From Stomatobaculum longum (GTDB lineage: Bacteria > Bacillota > Clostridia > Lachnospirales > Lachnospiraceae), in the NCBI GenBank assembly GCA_000242235.1, contig JH590862.1, positions 1 through 64,000 on the forward strand: a DNA stretch of 64,000 bases, written 5' to 3'. The translations under genes were made by a program, and so were the position numbers. Numbering within the stretch: position 1 is the stretch's first letter; the number at the start of each line of letters is the position of its first letter. Below the pieces are notes generated by a model. That model saw only the letters and a list, made by a program, of their open reading frames with translations. It was not told where the DNA came from and searched no databases. Below are positions 1-12,325 of the stretch, piece by piece.

Positions 1-73
1 TGGAGATGGAGAGATTCGAACTCTTGACCCCCTGCTTGCAAGGCAGGTGCTCTCCCAACTGAGCTACACCCCC
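1..73 (-). tRNA. tRNA-Ala (anticodon TGC)
   Basis: Read on the minus strand this forms a complete cloverleaf: acceptor GGGGGTG pairs with CATCTCC using two G-U pairs, the D-arm begins TAGCTCAGTTGG, the anticodon loop carries TGC, and the T-arm is GAGAG-TTCGAAT-CTCTC. Position 1 is the discriminator base, so whether CCA is encoded cannot be seen. It follows 5S rRNA in the same transcript, as spacer tRNA-Ala genes do in rRNA operons. The 23S gene presumably lies beyond the window edge. Confidence 0.95.
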
Positions 74-81
74 ATAATAAT

Positions 82-196
82 CCGGCGCCCGCCTATTCTC
101 CCATACCGTTACCAGCATAGTACCTTCGGCCGTCTTCCTCTTAACCGTCGTGTTCGGGATGGGAACGGGTGTTTCAAGAAGACGCATCGACACCGG
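82..196 (-). rRNA. rrf: 5S ribosomal RNA
   Basis: The 115-nt segment has 5S hallmarks: terminal complementarity between CCGGTGTCG at the 5' end and GGGCGCCGG at the 3' end, and the conserved core with GTTCCCATCCCGAAC and CGACGGTTAAG. It lies 59 nt after the 16S 3' end and 8 nt before tRNA-Ala, so 5S comes early in this operon rather than after 23S. Confidence 0.9.
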
Positions 197-251
197 AAAT
201 CCGGTGAACCATTAATCAAAAACCAGACAGCACAAACAACCCTTACTCTTT

Positions 252-1788
<1,537 letters not shown>

Positions 1789-2006
1789 AAGTTTGTTCGT
1801 TCCGGTCAAAATAACGTTGGTCTTTCTCAGTTATTTTACCCGTTATTACTTGGTTTGGTTCTTTTTTGAAATTCTTTTGGAAGCTCACGGACACATTCGA
1901 AAGATGTCCGCGAGCCCTCTGTTTTCACAGAGATTTCAGGGTTGTTTGTACTGTCTGATCTTTGATTTTCAAGGTTCTTGGCTCGCCCTCACGAGCAAGC
2001 TTGTGT

Positions 2007-2035
2007 ACTATACCACCCCTGTAACCGAGCGTCAA
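2007..2035 (-). promoter_or_regulatory. rRNA operon promoter with UP element
   Basis: Reading leftwards there is a -35 box TTGACG (2030-2035), a 17-nt spacer and a -10 box TATAGT (2007-2012). Upstream (2038-2075) the minus strand has A-tracts phased like an UP element. The leader from about 2000 to the 16S 5' end is about 210 nt. Confidence 0.8.
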
Positions 2036-2251
2036 GCGTTTTTCCAAACTTTTTCATTTTTATTTTTGAAAATCGTAAAATCGCATTTCCCCGTCCGTCT
2101 TTTTGAGCGTACGGATATCGCCGCAGCCATAATTCAGCCTGCGCTTTTCTTGCCCGCATCTATTATGTGAACCGATTATTCCGTTCCGATAATTCTGCCC
2201 AGCGCACCGATTTGTTCTATCCCGCGATCTCATCGGCGGAAAGAAAGAGAG

Positions 2252-2275
2252 GCCGGGAGGGCCCCCCTACCCGGC
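2252..2275 (-). terminator. Distal hairpin terminator after parC
   Basis: On the minus strand GCCGGG and CCCGGC enclose a GC-rich inner stem, followed by a pyrimidine-rich TCTCTTTCTT tract at 2241-2250. It probably protects the rRNA promoter region from parE-parC read-through. Confidence 0.5.
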
Positions 2276-2285
2276 TATCTCCGAT

Positions 2286-2547
2286 CTTCTTCCTTCTCTC
2301 TGCACCGAAGTCTTATTTCAGTTTTTCACCCTTCGTATCCCGGTGGCCGCTCCGTAACATGAAAGCCGAGCAGGCTACACCTAAATCTTATTTCCGTTTT
2401 CACCTTTCGTATCCCGGTGGCTGCGCCGTAACATAAAAGCCGGGCAGGGCTTCCCCGTCCCGGCTCTCTTTTCTCTTCTTCCTTCTCTCTGCACCGAAGC
2501 CTTATTTCAGTTTTTCACCCTTTGTATCCCGGTGGCTGTGCCGTATC
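2286..2547. repeat. Three imperfect tandem copies of the parC 3' end
   Basis: A core beginning CTTATTTC and ending ATCCCGGTGGC occurs at about 2311-2347, 2386-2422 and 2501-2538. The third copy is the real parC C-terminus with its stop codon. The first and third also share the 25-nt preamble that starts CTTCTTCCTTCTCTC (2286 and 2475). The copies differ by scattered substitutions and one deletion, so they are not assembly duplicates. Confidence 0.75.
2435..2464 (-). terminator. parC proximal terminator
   Basis: On the minus strand GCCGGG...CCCGGC forms a stem followed by TTTTATG. It lies 37 nt after the parC stop codon. The T tract is short, so efficiency may be moderate. Confidence 0.5.
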
Positions 2548-4736
2548 TTCTCCGGATTGACCTTCTTCCCGTTAAAGACAAACTCCTCCATGGGCGGCAG
2601 CAGCAGTGCTCGCTGCACAAAGTCGCTGTCGCCGAGGCGCATACCGCGCACGCCGCGCGCGTTCTTCTTCATTCGCGGCGCTTCTTCGACGTTAAAACGG
2701 AGCGCAAAATCCCCCTCACTGAGAAGCAGTGCATCCTGCCGACCTTTGCCGAGCGCGAGAACTGCCACGAGGCTGTCCGTATCGCCGAGTTTGGTCGCAA
2801 CCACAGTCTTATTCGCGGTCTCGAATTCCGCGCCGTCAACGAGTTTTACATAGCCCTCGCGGCTCACAAAGAACAGCGTGGTCGCGCGGAGACTCCCCGC
2901 AGCCGCGACCAGCAGAATTTCTTCCTTTCGCCCGTCGAAGCGACTCACATTGTCAATCGGCACGCCCTTGTCCTTTAACTTGCCGGCCGGGAGCTCGCGC
3001 ACCTTGACCTGATGCAGAACTCCCGCACTGGTATAGAGCTGTATCCTGCCGCTCGTCATAATCGGGATAACCGCGCGGTACTCGCTTTCGATCTGCTCCC
3101 GATTCTTCTCATAGCTCGCAACATCCAGAAGTTTTGCATAACCGAAGCGATCCAGGAGGAAGATGACCTGCTCATCCTCCGGTGCTTTCTCTTCGACCAC
3201 AGCCTCCTTGCTGTTCTCGAGTGCGGTGCGGCGCGGCACGGCATACTCTTTTTTGATTGCCTCGAGATCTTTGATGAGAAGCTTGTCAAGCTTCGCACGG
3301 CTCGAAAGATACCCCTCGTAGGTCTCAATCTTCTTCAAGGTCTCCGCGTGCTCTTTTTCAAGCGCCAGAATCTCGAGACCGATCAGCTTATAGAGACGCA
3401 TGTCCAGAATTGCCTGTGCCTGGCGCTCCGTGAAATGAAGCTTCGTCGCGTCGCGGAGAAAACTCGGGTCCTTGAAATAGATGCGGCTCGCATCGCCCGC
3501 CGTGAGGCAGGCCTTCGCGTCCTCCAGTTTCTTGGCACCGCGGAGTATCGCAATGATCAAGTCGATGCAATCGCAGGCGGCGATCAGTCCCTCCTGCACC
3601 TCCTGCTTTAAGCGCTCCTTTTCGAGCAATGTCGCATACTTCTTCTCGGCGTTCTCATACTGAAACGCGAGGTAGTGCTTTAAAATGCCCTTTAGGTCGA
3701 GTGTCTCCGGTCTGCCGTCCGCAATCGCGAGCATGTTGACACCGAAGCTGTCCTCGAGCTTGGTCTTCTTATAGAGCATGTTCTTGACGCGCTCCAGATC
3801 TGCGTCGCGGCGAAGTTCCAGGACAATGCGGACGCCCTCCTTGGAACTCTGGTTCGAGATATCGACGACCTCCGAGAGCTTTTTGCTCTCCACAAGTGCC
3901 GCCACATCCGTTAGAAATTTATCGATGCCCGCGCCGACCATGGTATAGGGAATCTCGGTGATGACCAGCTTGTCGCGGTCGCTCCGCTTCTGCCCGAGCT
4001 CCACCTCAATGCGACCGCGCAGCTTGATTTTGCCGACACCGGTCCTGTAAATCAGCGGGAGCTCGCTCTGATTGGCGACAATGCCGCCGGTCGGAAAATC
4101 CGGTCCCTTTAAGAGGCCGAGCAACTTCTCGTATTTAAGCTCCGGATTTTTGATGTAGGCGATGCAGGCGTCGCAGACCTCCCCCAGGTTATGCGGCGGA
4201 ATCGAGGTCGACATGCCGACCGCTATGCCCTCCGCGCCGTTCACGAGGAGGTTCGGAATGCGCACCGGCAAAACCTCCGGCTCTTTCTCGGTCTCGTCGT
4301 AGTTCGAGACAAAGCGGACGGTCTTATCGAGGTCGCGGAGATAGACTTCCTCCGCAAACTTCTGCAGCTTCGCCTCGGTGTAACGCATGGCCGCAGCGCC
4401 GTCGCCCTCGATTGAGCCGAAGTTGCCGTGACCGTCGACCAGCGGCATGCCGCGCTTAAAGGGCTGGCTCATCACGACCAGGGTCTCGTAGATTGAGCTG
4501 TCACCGTGCGGGTGATATTTACCCATCGTATCACCGACAATACGCGCCGACTTCCGGTGCGGCTTGTCGTGACTTAAGTGCAGTTCGCTCATATCGTAGA
4601 GCACGCGCCGCTGCACCGGCTTTAAACCGTCCCGCGCGTCGGGAATCGCGCGGGCGGTGATCACACTCATCGAGTAGTCGAGATAGCTCTTCTGCATCTC
4701 TTCCGAGTATTCGGTTCGAAGAATTTTCTCTGCCAT
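2502..4736 (-). CDS. parC: DNA topoisomerase IV subunit A
   Basis: This is the 744-residue DNA cleavage subunit of a type IIA topoisomerase. It has the winged-helix region with the quinolone-resistance stretch ([14 protein letters not shown]), the catalytic tyrosine in [10 protein letters not shown] (Tyr119), a tower/coiled-coil region around residues 340-490, and C-terminal beta-pinwheel blades. The gyrase hallmark QRRGGKG is not present; only a degenerate ARGVRGMRL is seen, which favours topoisomerase IV over GyrA. The start ATG has GAGAGAGG 5 nt upstream. It lies 18 nt behind parE, so the two subunits are co-transcribed. It should decatenate daughter chromosomes as a ParC2ParE2 complex. 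Some databases would call such genes GyrA-like. Confidence 0.92.
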   Translation of the reverse strand: MAEKILRTEYSEEMQKSYLDYSMSVITARAIPDARDGLKPVQRRVLYDMSELHLSHDKPHRKSARIVGDTMGKYHPHGDSSIYETLVVMSQPFKRGMPLVDGHGNFGSIEGDGAAAMRYTEAKLQKFAEEVYLRDLDKTVRFVSNYDETEKEPEVLPVRIPNLLVNGAEGIAVGMSTSIPPHNLGEVCDACIAYIKNPELKYEKLLGLLKGPDFPTGGIVANQSELPLIYRTGVGKIKLRGRIEVELGQKRSDRDKLVITEIPYTMVGAGIDKFLTDVAALVESKKLSEVVDISNQSSKEGVRIVLELRRDADLERVKNMLYKKTKLEDSFGVNMLAIADGRPETLDLKGILKHYLAFQYENAEKKYATLLEKERLKQEVQEGLIAACDCIDLIIAILRGAKKLEDAKACLTAGDASRIYFKDPSFLRDATKLHFTERQAQAILDMRLYKLIGLEILALEKEHAETLKKIETYEGYLSSRAKLDKLLIKDLEAIKKEYAVPRRTALENSKEAVVEEKAPEDEQVIFLLDRFGYAKLLDVASYEKNREQIESEYRAVIPIMTSGRIQLYTSAGVLHQVKVRELPAGKLKDKGVPIDNVSRFDGRKEEILLVAAAGSLRATTLFFVSREGYVKLVDGAEFETANKTVVATKLGDTDSLVAVLALGKGRQDALLLSEGDFALRFNVEEAPRMKKNARGVRGMRLGDSDFVQRALLLPPMEEFVFNGKKVNPEKIRHSHRDTKGEKLK

Positions 4737-4754
4737 GGTATTCCTCTCTCGCCG

Positions 4755-6695
<1,941 letters not shown>

Positions 6696-6715
6696 TTAGC
6701 GCCGCGGAAACGGCG

Positions 6716-6747
6716 AAAAAAAGAGACCGAAGTCTCCCTTCGGTCCC
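6716..6747 (-). terminator. Intrinsic terminator after tRNA-Gly
   Basis: On the minus strand GGGACCGAAG and CTTCGGTCTC form a 9-10 bp stem with a 5-nt loop, followed by seven T residues. It is a textbook Rho-independent terminator, yet it ends only about 30 nt before the parE start. Confidence 0.85.
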
Positions 6748-6751
6748 ATGC

Positions 6752-6822
6752 AGCAAGCGACGGGAATCGAACCCGCGTCCCAAGCTTGGGAAGCTTGTGT
6801 TCTACCATTGAACCACGCCTGC
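6752..6822 (-). tRNA. tRNA-Gly (anticodon CCC)
   Basis: Complete 71-nt cloverleaf: acceptor GCAGGCG pairs with CGCTTGC, the D-arm includes GGTTCAATGG, the anticodon stem is CAAGC/GCTTG with loop TTCCCAA, so the anticodon is CCC, and the T-arm has GGGTTCGATTCCC. CCA is not encoded; the bases after the discriminator T are GCA. Confidence 0.93.
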
Positions 6823-6831
6823 ATACAAATC

Positions 6832-6860
6832 AGTATACCGGAATTCAAGAGGATTGTAAA
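6832..6860 (-). promoter_or_regulatory. tRNA-Gly promoter
   Basis: Minus-strand -35 TTTACA (6855-6860), 17-nt spacer, -10 TATACT (6832-6837), about 10 nt before the tRNA 5' end. The -35 box lies inside the last codons of the Fur-family gene. It may also be the only visible promoter for parE-parC. Confidence 0.75.
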
Positions 6861-7279
6861 CCTTCTTTTTTCTTCCGGCACGCCTCGCAATAGCCGTAGA
6901 GCACCGTGCCCTCGCATTGCAATGAAAAGCCGTGACCGCGCATCAAATGCTCTCTGACCTCATCCATGAAGTCACAATCCATGTGGATAATTTTGCCGCA
7001 GCCGAGACACTTTAAGTGCAGGTGGTCCGCACAGTGCCGCCCCTCGACTTCGAGCTGATAGACAGCCTTCTCGCCCTTCTCCGCGACATATTTGAGAATC
7101 TTCTTTTCCTCGTACAGGCGGTCCAGATTGCGGTATACCGTCGTCGGGCTCACATTCAGGCCAATGCCCTGCAGATGATCCAGAATATCCGAAGCGCTCA
7201 CGGTTCTGCCCGCCGAGGCCTCCAGATATTTCATGATTTCCTGTCTTGACTTTGTGCTGTATGTTCCGCTCCTCTTCAT
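6845..7279 (-). CDS. Fur-family metal/peroxide-responsive repressor
   Basis: A protein of 144 residues with an N-terminal winged helix (about 1-80: SRQEIMKYLEASAGRTVSAS and SPTTVYRNLDRLYEE, the recognition helix) and a C-terminal dimerisation and metal domain. His/Cys ligands are visible: HCADHLHLKCLGCGKI and YGYCEACRKK give the two CxxC motifs of the structural zinc site. The start was set at ATG 7279 because AAGGGGGCGG precedes it; a longer open frame upstream lacks family similarity. Whether it is Fur, Zur or PerR cannot be settled from sequence alone. It has its own promoter and stands alone between fhs and tRNA-Gly. Confidence 0.88.
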   Translation of the reverse strand: MKRSGTYSTKSRQEIMKYLEASAGRTVSASDILDHLQGIGLNVSPTTVYRNLDRLYEEKKILKYVAEKGEKAVYQLEVEGRHCADHLHLKCLGCGKIIHMDCDFMDEVREHLMRGHGFSLQCEGTVLYGYCEACRKKKEGLQSS

Positions 7280-7297
7280 AGCCGCCCCCTTGCAGGA

Positions 7298-7326
7298 AGG
7301 ATAGCACAGAACATTCGTTTTGTAAA
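7298..7326 (-). promoter_or_regulatory. Promoter of the Fur-family gene
   Basis: Minus strand: -35 TTTACA (7321-7326), 17-nt spacer, extended -10 TGC-TATCCT (7298-7303). Transcription would start about 12-15 nt before the chosen ATG's ribosome binding site, which supports the shorter start. Confidence 0.65.
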
Positions 7327-7335
7327 GAGACGCCA

Positions 7336-7375
7336 ACGGGCGGCAGCCCGGTTGCAATGCCGGTCCGCCGCCCGT
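7336..7375 (-). terminator. Hairpin after fhs
   Basis: ACGGGCGGC and GCCGCCCGT form a strong stem 30 nt after the fhs stop. No good T tract follows, so it may be a weak terminator or an mRNA 3'-end stabiliser. Confidence 0.5.
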
Positions 7376-7404
7376 TCATGTCTTACTTCAGGGCTTCTTC
7401 CGCG

Positions 7405-9081
7405 TCAGAAGAGACCTGTGATTTTTCCGTTCTCATCGACATCGATGTGCTCTGCCGCCGGTACCTTCGGGAGACCCGGCATGGTCATGATGTCACCTGT
7501 CTTCACGACAATGAAGCCCGCGCCCGCCGAGACCTTGACCTCGCGGACCGTAATCTTGAAGCCGCGCGGCGCACCGGTCAGATTCTTGTTGTCCGAGAAG
7601 CTGAACTGTGTCTTTGCCATGCAGACCGGATAGTGCCCAAAGCCGAGTTCCTCGAGGCGCTTCGCCTGCTTCTTTGCCTCGGCCGTGAGCACCACGCCGT
7701 CGCCGCGGTACACTTCGCGCACAATCTTGTTGAGTTTCTCCTCGAGGCTGTCGCTGTCCTCGTAGGCAAAGCGGAAGTGGTTGTCCGCCTTGTCCTCGCA
7801 GAGACGCATGACCTCGCGTGCGAGCGCCTCGCTGCCTTCGCCGCCCTTCGCCCAGACTTCGGAGAGCACGACATTGACGCCGAGCTTCTTGCACTCGTCC
7901 GCGATGCAGTTCAGCTCCTCCTCGGAGTCAAACGGGAAGCGGTTGATTGCAACCACGGTCGGAAGGCCGAAGACCTTCGTCATGTTCTCGACATGCTGCA
8001 AAAGGTTCGGAAGACCCTTCTTCAGTGCCTCGACATTCGGCGTATTGAGCTCTGCCTTGTCGACACCGCCGTGGTGCTTCAATGCGCGCACGGTTGCGAC
8101 CACGACCGCACAATCCGGGCGCAGACCCGTCATGCGGCACTTGATATCAATGAACTTCTCTGCGCCGAGATCGGCACCGAAGCCCGCCTCCGTGACCGCG
8201 TAGTCGTTCAGGCGAAGTGCCAGTCTGGTCGCGAGCACGGAGTTGCAGCCGTGCGCAATGTTTGCGAACGGTCCGCCGTGAATGAAGGCCGGCGTGTGCT
8301 CTAAGGTCTGCACGAGGTTCGGCTTCAGCGCATCCTTTAAGAGCGCCGTGAGCGCACCCTCCGCGTGCAGGTCGCCCGCGGTCACCGGCTCATTATCCAT
8401 GTTGTAGCCGATGATCATGCGCGCCAGTCTCTCCTTCAGATCCTTTAAGTCCTTCGCGAGGCAGAAGACCGCCATGATCTCGCTTGCGACCGTGATCTCG
8501 AAGCCGTCCTCGCGGACGCGGCCGTCGGTTCTCTTGCCGAGACCGTCGATGATGTTGCGGAGCTGACGGTCGTTCATATCGACCGCGCGCTTCCAGGTGA
8601 TGCGCTTGTCATCGATGCGGAGCGCGTTGCCCTGGAAAATATGGTTGTCGATCAACGCCGCAAGGAGGTTATTTGCTGCGCCGATTGCATGGAAGTCGCC
8701 GGTAAAGTGAAGGTTAATCTCCTCCATCGGCACGACCTGCGCATAGCCGCCGCCCGCAGCGCCGCCCTTCACGCCGAAGACCGGACCGAGCGAGGGCTCG
8801 CGGAGTGCGACCGCAACGCTCTTACCGAGACGCTTTAAGCCGTCCGCAAGGCCGACGGAAGTCGTCGTCTTGCCCTCGCCCGCGGGCGTCGGGGTGATGG
8901 CCGTGACCAGCACAAGCTTGCCGTCCGGCTTACCCTCGGTGTCCTTTAAGAGCTGATAGCTCACCTTTGCCTTGTCCTTGCCGTACTGCTCCAGATATTT
9001 TTCATCGATGCTCTCGGCGCGGGCAATGTCTTCGATTCTGGCTGCCTGCGCCTCCTGCGCAATCTCAATATCTGTTTTCAT
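7405..9081 (-). CDS. fhs: Formate--tetrahydrofolate ligase
   Basis: 558 residues, the full length of the family. It makes 10-formyl-THF from formate, THF and ATP, and can run in reverse to gain ATP. The nucleotide-binding loop [16 protein letters not shown] is near residue 65. Further family blocks are [40 protein letters not shown] and the C-terminal [15 protein letters not shown]. It is the last gene of ftcD-fchA-gltS-fhs, 36 nt after gltS, so it probably consumes or recovers one-carbon units released from formimino-glutamate. Confidence 0.97.
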   Translation of the reverse strand: MKTDIEIAQEAQAARIEDIARAESIDEKYLEQYGKDKAKVSYQLLKDTEGKPDGKLVLVTAITPTPAGEGKTTTSVGLADGLKRLGKSVAVALREPSLGPVFGVKGGAAGGGYAQVVPMEEINLHFTGDFHAIGAANNLLAALIDNHIFQGNALRIDDKRITWKRAVDMNDRQLRNIIDGLGKRTDGRVREDGFEITVASEIMAVFCLAKDLKDLKERLARMIIGYNMDNEPVTAGDLHAEGALTALLKDALKPNLVQTLEHTPAFIHGGPFANIAHGCNSVLATRLALRLNDYAVTEAGFGADLGAEKFIDIKCRMTGLRPDCAVVVATVRALKHHGGVDKAELNTPNVEALKKGLPNLLQHVENMTKVFGLPTVVAINRFPFDSEEELNCIADECKKLGVNVVLSEVWAKGGEGSEALAREVMRLCEDKADNHFRFAYEDSDSLEEKLNKIVREVYRGDGVVLTAEAKKQAKRLEELGFGHYPVCMAKTQFSFSDNKNLTGAPRGFKITVREVKVSAGAGFIVVKTGDIMTMPGLPKVPAAEHIDVDENGKITGLF

Positions 9082-9117
9082 ACGCGTTCTCCTTTCGTCC
9101 CGCCCTGCGGGTCCCGT

Positions 9118-10365
9118 TTATTTTGCTGCAACATTATGGACAAAAAAGCGTATAAATGCAATGGTCTGCGGCTGGTAGATGATGTCCACCAGGAAAGCGC
9201 CGACAATCGGCACAATCATAAACGCGCGGTGCGACATGCCGTACTTCTCCGTGACTGCCGTCATGTTGACAATCGCCGAAGGTGTGGCACCGAGTCCGTG
9301 CCCGCAGAGTCCCGCGCACATCACGGCCGCATCGTAATTGCTGCCGAGCAGGCGGAACACAATGAAGTAAGCCGCAAAAATCATGAAAATGACCTGGCAG
9401 CAGACCACGAGCAACACGCCGCCGATTAATCCCGCGAGCTCCCAGAGCTTTAAGCTCATGAGCGCCATCGAGAGATAGAGCGACAGCATCACTTCGCCGA
9501 TACCGTCTGTCAGCGCATAATCAAAGCTGAAAAACCGTAGCTTCTCGTTCAGGTTTCGCACAAGCACCGCGACAAACATCGCGCCGACATAGGTCGGGAA
9601 CGACATGCCGATGGCAGCACCAATCAGCGCGGAAACCTTCGCGCCGACCGCCATGCAGACTAAGAGCACCGTGACGTTTTCCATGATGACACGGGCGCTC
9701 CGCGCCTCGCCGCTGCTCTTGTTGACCTCAAAGACATCGCTCCCCTGAAAGCTGTCCGCCTTGTCGGGCGTCAGCTTATGCCGGACAATCAGCTGACTGC
9801 CGAGCGGTCCGCCTATCATGACCGCCGTAATGAGACCGAAGGTTGCCGCCGCAGCGCCGACCAGCATCGCCTGATCGTAGCCCATCTCGGTGAACTGCGC
9901 CCCGTAAGACGCAGCAGCGCCGTGACCGCCTATCATCGAGATGGCACTGGATAACAGCGCATAGGGCGCGGGCAGGCCGATGGCCGTTCCGACCGCAATG
10001 CCGATTGCGTTCTGAATGACCGAAATCACGCCCGAAATCAGCCAGTAGACCACCAGCATGACGCCGCCGCGCTTTAAGAGCGAAAAACTCGCCGAGAGTC
10101 CGACTGTCGTGAAGAACGCCAGCATGAACGGACTCTGAAAGTAGGTGTCGAAACTCACCTGGAAACTCCCCGTCACATGGCCGAGGAAGGTTAAAAACAT
10201 GAAGAGGAAACCGCCCACCACCGGTGCGGGAATGCAATAGTGGTTTAGTATCCGGACGCGGTTTTTCACCGCCGCTCCCAGAAGCAATAAGAGCGCCGCG
10301 AGCGCCAAGGTCGTAATCGCATCCGCCTCGATTTGGAGGGTGGAATTCAGGATCTGTATGCTCAC
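9118..10365 (-). CDS. gltS: Sodium/glutamate symporter
   Basis: A polytopic membrane protein of 415 residues of the GltS (ESS) family. About ten hydrophobic segments are visible, starting with TLALAALLLLLGAAV. Family blocks include IPAPVVGGFLFMF, the re-entrant-loop-like GGHGAAASYG and its partner GLCGHGLGATPSAIVNM. It uses a GTG start with GGAG 7 nt upstream. Its place between fchA and fhs suggests handling of the glutamate released by FtcD. ESS members may run in either direction under different gradients, so export is possible but is inference. Confidence 0.93.
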   Translation of the reverse strand: MSIQILNSTLQIEADAITTLALAALLLLLGAAVKNRVRILNHYCIPAPVVGGFLFMFLTFLGHVTGSFQVSFDTYFQSPFMLAFFTTVGLSASFSLLKRGGVMLVVYWLISGVISVIQNAIGIAVGTAIGLPAPYALLSSAISMIGGHGAAASYGAQFTEMGYDQAMLVGAAAATFGLITAVMIGGPLGSQLIVRHKLTPDKADSFQGSDVFEVNKSSGEARSARVIMENVTVLLVCMAVGAKVSALIGAAIGMSFPTYVGAMFVAVLVRNLNEKLRFFSFDYALTDGIGEVMLSLYLSMALMSLKLWELAGLIGGVLLVVCCQVIFMIFAAYFIVFRLLGSNYDAAVMCAGLCGHGLGATPSAIVNMTAVTEKYGMSHRAFMIVPIVGAFLVDIIYQPQTIAFIRFFVHNVAAK

Positions 10366-10392
10366 AACTCCGCTCCTTTCGTTCGCGCAGTT

Positions 10393-11031
10393 TTAAATCT
10401 CTCTTGTCAGCTCGGAGAGCGCAAAGATTTCGCGCTCCGCCGCAATCGCCTGCTCCTCAAGCGCCGCAACGCGCGCGCTGTACTCGGCGACAAAGTCCTC
10501 ATCCTCAATCGAGGCGAGATTAATCTTCACATTGAGGCCCGCGCCGATCACAGCGGTTCTCGCCGCCATCGCCGCGACGAGGCCGTCGGTCACGGCATTC
10601 GTATTGCCGCGCTCCACCACCGTCTTAGCGAGCGGGAAAATGCGCGCCGCGGTCTCCGCGACATGGCAGGGAACCTTGGCCGCGGACTTTAAGCCGTTCT
10701 GCATTGCGGCCTTCCGTGCCGCCTTCTCTTCGTCCGTGTTCTTCGGCAGCGCCATCGCCGCCATGAACTCGTTGAAGGAATCGGAGTCGCGGTCAATCTC
10801 CTCGACCAGCTCCTTCTTCAGTGCCTCGGCCGCCGCTGCGACCTCGCGCATCTCTGCCTCAACCTCGACATACTTCTTCTTGCCGACGGTCAGACCCGCG
10901 ACCATGCCCGTGAGCGCCGCGGAGAGGGATCCGAAAAGTGCCGAGACCGAACCGCCGCCCGGCGCCGGGGCATCGGAAGCCGTGAGATCCACAAACGCGG
11001 CGACGCTCATTTCTTTCAGCTTTTCGCTCAT
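10393..11031 (-). CDS. fchA: Formimino-THF cyclodeaminase / methenyl-THF cyclohydrolase family
   Basis: 212 residues matching the helical FTCD_C/FchA family, with the N-terminal signature SDAPAPGGGSVSALFGSL and a long helix containing TVGKKKY. It would convert 5-formimino-THF to 5,10-methenyl-THF plus ammonia, or hydrolyse methenyl-THF. Its ATG overlaps the ftcD stop as ATGA, so translation is coupled to the transferase that makes its substrate. In animals these two activities are fused in one protein; here they are separate neighbours. Confidence 0.9.
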   Translation of the reverse strand: MSEKLKEMSVAAFVDLTASDAPAPGGGSVSALFGSLSAALTGMVAGLTVGKKKYVEVEAEMREVAAAAEALKKELVEEIDRDSDSFNEFMAAMALPKNTDEEKAARKAAMQNGLKSAAKVPCHVAETAARIFPLAKTVVERGNTNAVTDGLVAAMAARTAVIGAGLNVKINLASIEDEDFVAEYSARVAALEEQAIAAEREIFALSELTREI

Positions 11032-11981
11032 GCCTCTTCCTCCTCATCCTCAAGAAGCCAGTTCTCCATGATCTGCTTCTTCGCGTCGAACTTCATCGGT
11101 CCGAACATGCAAGCCTGCAGGTAGTACTCCGCGCAGTCAATCAGGGACTGCATCGGCACGACACCGACAATCTCACTCTCGAGGACATTGACGCCGTAGC
11201 GGCGCGCCTCCATCTTGACTGCCTCAAATGCGCGGTAGATAGCTGTCTTCTCGTAGTTCACGAGGTTCATCGAAACCTGCGCCACGGTATCTTTGCCGGA
11301 GTAGTGATCCTTCAGCTCGACGCCGATGGCCTTGATGAAGTGGTAGCCGCCGCGGATATTCTTGACCGCGTCCGCAATGTGGTTTGCGATTTCCATATTG
11401 TCCGTGTCGAGGTTCACATTGTACGCAATGAGCGGCATTCTCGCGCCGATTGCGACGACACCTGCGGTCGGATGAATGTGATCCGGTCCGAAGTCCGGGG
11501 TCCAGAGCTCCTTGTCCTGCAGCTTCTCTGCCATGCCCTCGAACTGACCCTTGCGGATCTTTGCGAGGTTTGCTCTGTGCGGTGCGGTTGCGGAATCCTC
11601 ATATAAGAAGACCGGAATGCCGAACTTCTCGCCGACTGCCTTTCCGACTTCCTTTGCGATTGCATCCGCCTCTGCGACGGTTGTATTGCGGCAGGGGATG
11701 AAGGGAACCACGTCGACAGCGCCCATACGCGGATGCTGTCCCTCGTGCTTGGTCATATCGATCAACTGCACAGCGACTTCAAACGAGTCGATGACTGCGT
11801 CGCGGAGCGCTTCCGGTTCGCCGACTGCGGTAATCACGCAGCGATTGTGGTTCACATCGGTCTGGCAATCCAGAAGCCGGACATTCTTTCTGTTCTTGAA
11901 GCACGCGGCAATTTTTGCCACCTTCTCCATGTCACGTCCTTCGCTGTAATTCGGCACAGTCTCAAGCAGTTTCTTTGCCAT
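11028..11981 (-). CDS. ftcD: Glutamate formimidoyltransferase
   Basis: 317 residues matching the transferase half of FTCD: it starts KKLLETVPNYSEGRD, followed by LDCQTDVNHNRCVIT, the active-site-rich HPRMGAVDVVPFIP and VGVVPMQSL near the C-terminus. It transfers the formimino group of N-formimino-L-glutamate (from histidine breakdown) to THF, releasing glutamate. The start has AAAGGAGGAG. It is the first gene of a four-gene operon. No hutH, hutU or hutI is in the window, so the upstream steps must be elsewhere or the substrate comes from outside. Confidence 0.95.
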   Translation of the reverse strand: MAKKLLETVPNYSEGRDMEKVAKIAACFKNRKNVRLLDCQTDVNHNRCVITAVGEPEALRDAVIDSFEVAVQLIDMTKHEGQHPRMGAVDVVPFIPCRNTTVAEADAIAKEVGKAVGEKFGIPVFLYEDSATAPHRANLAKIRKGQFEGMAEKLQDKELWTPDFGPDHIHPTAGVVAIGARMPLIAYNVNLDTDNMEIANHIADAVKNIRGGYHFIKAIGVELKDHYSGKDTVAQVSMNLVNYEKTAIYRAFEAVKMEARRYGVNVLESEIVGVVPMQSLIDCAEYYLQACMFGPMKFDAKKQIMENWLLEDEEEEA

Positions 11982-12030
11982 TTGTCTCCTCCTTTATCGG
12001 TTGGCAGCGACACCCTGCCGCCGCTCTTTT

Positions 12031-12036
12031 ATTATA
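12031..12036 (-). promoter_or_regulatory. Candidate -10 box for ftcD operon
   Basis: A consensus TATAAT lies 49 nt before the ftcD ATG on the minus strand. The bases 17 nt upstream (GTGCAC) are a poor -35, so activation by a regulator or a different -35 is possible. Confidence 0.35.
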
Positions 12037-12221
12037 CTCAGCTTTTTTGGTTTGTGCACATCTTTTTATTTAAGATTACAAAATAGACAATTCATCGACA
12101 TTCTGTCCATTTTTAAGTGTCTCGAGCGGAAATCCATTAGAGAAACTGTATGCAATCCGCAGAAAACTGCCTTGCTTTCTACGCCTTGGCCTACAGCATT
12201 GCCTTGTCTCGGACAAACCCG

Positions 12222-12262
12222 AAAAAAGAGACCGTCCCGATCGGGGCGGTCTCTTCTTTTGT
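12222..12262. terminator. Terminator of the thiamine-precursor transport operon
   Basis: AGAGACCGTCCCGATCGGGGCGGTCTCT forms a near-perfect stem, read here as half-arms AGAGACCG and CGGTCTCT. T-rich runs flank both sides, so it can work in either direction. It lies about 65 nt after the substrate-binding protein stop codon. Confidence 0.85.
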
Positions 12263-12325
12263 TTCGTGTTCTCTTTGCTTCCGGGCAACTTTTCCGCCCC
12301 ACTCACCTTCGGCTACCCTGTTCTC

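Larger units (their letters stand above)
1789..2501. other. rRNA leader and parC downstream region without genes
   Basis: This 713-nt stretch has no convincing coding sequence. From left to right it holds the 16S leader, the rRNA promoter, about 170 nt with nothing I recognise (2070-2240), two terminator-like hairpins, and degenerate copies of the parC 3' end. Short open frames here look like chance or repeat-derived frames. Confidence 0.7.
11982..12325. other. Intergenic region between the ftcD and thiamine-transport operons
   Basis: 344 nt without a supported gene. It holds a candidate ftcD promoter (-10 TATAAT on the minus strand at 12031-12036, with no good -35), about 150 AT-rich nt with nothing I recognise, and the terminator at 12222-12262. 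Short frames in this stretch show no family features. Confidence 0.6.

Noticed and set aside
7357-8304. Plus-strand open frame of 315 codons opposite fhs
   Set aside because: Antisense to the full-length formate--tetrahydrofolate ligase gene; composition is Arg/Leu/Ala-rich as expected for a shadow frame in a G+C-rich gene.
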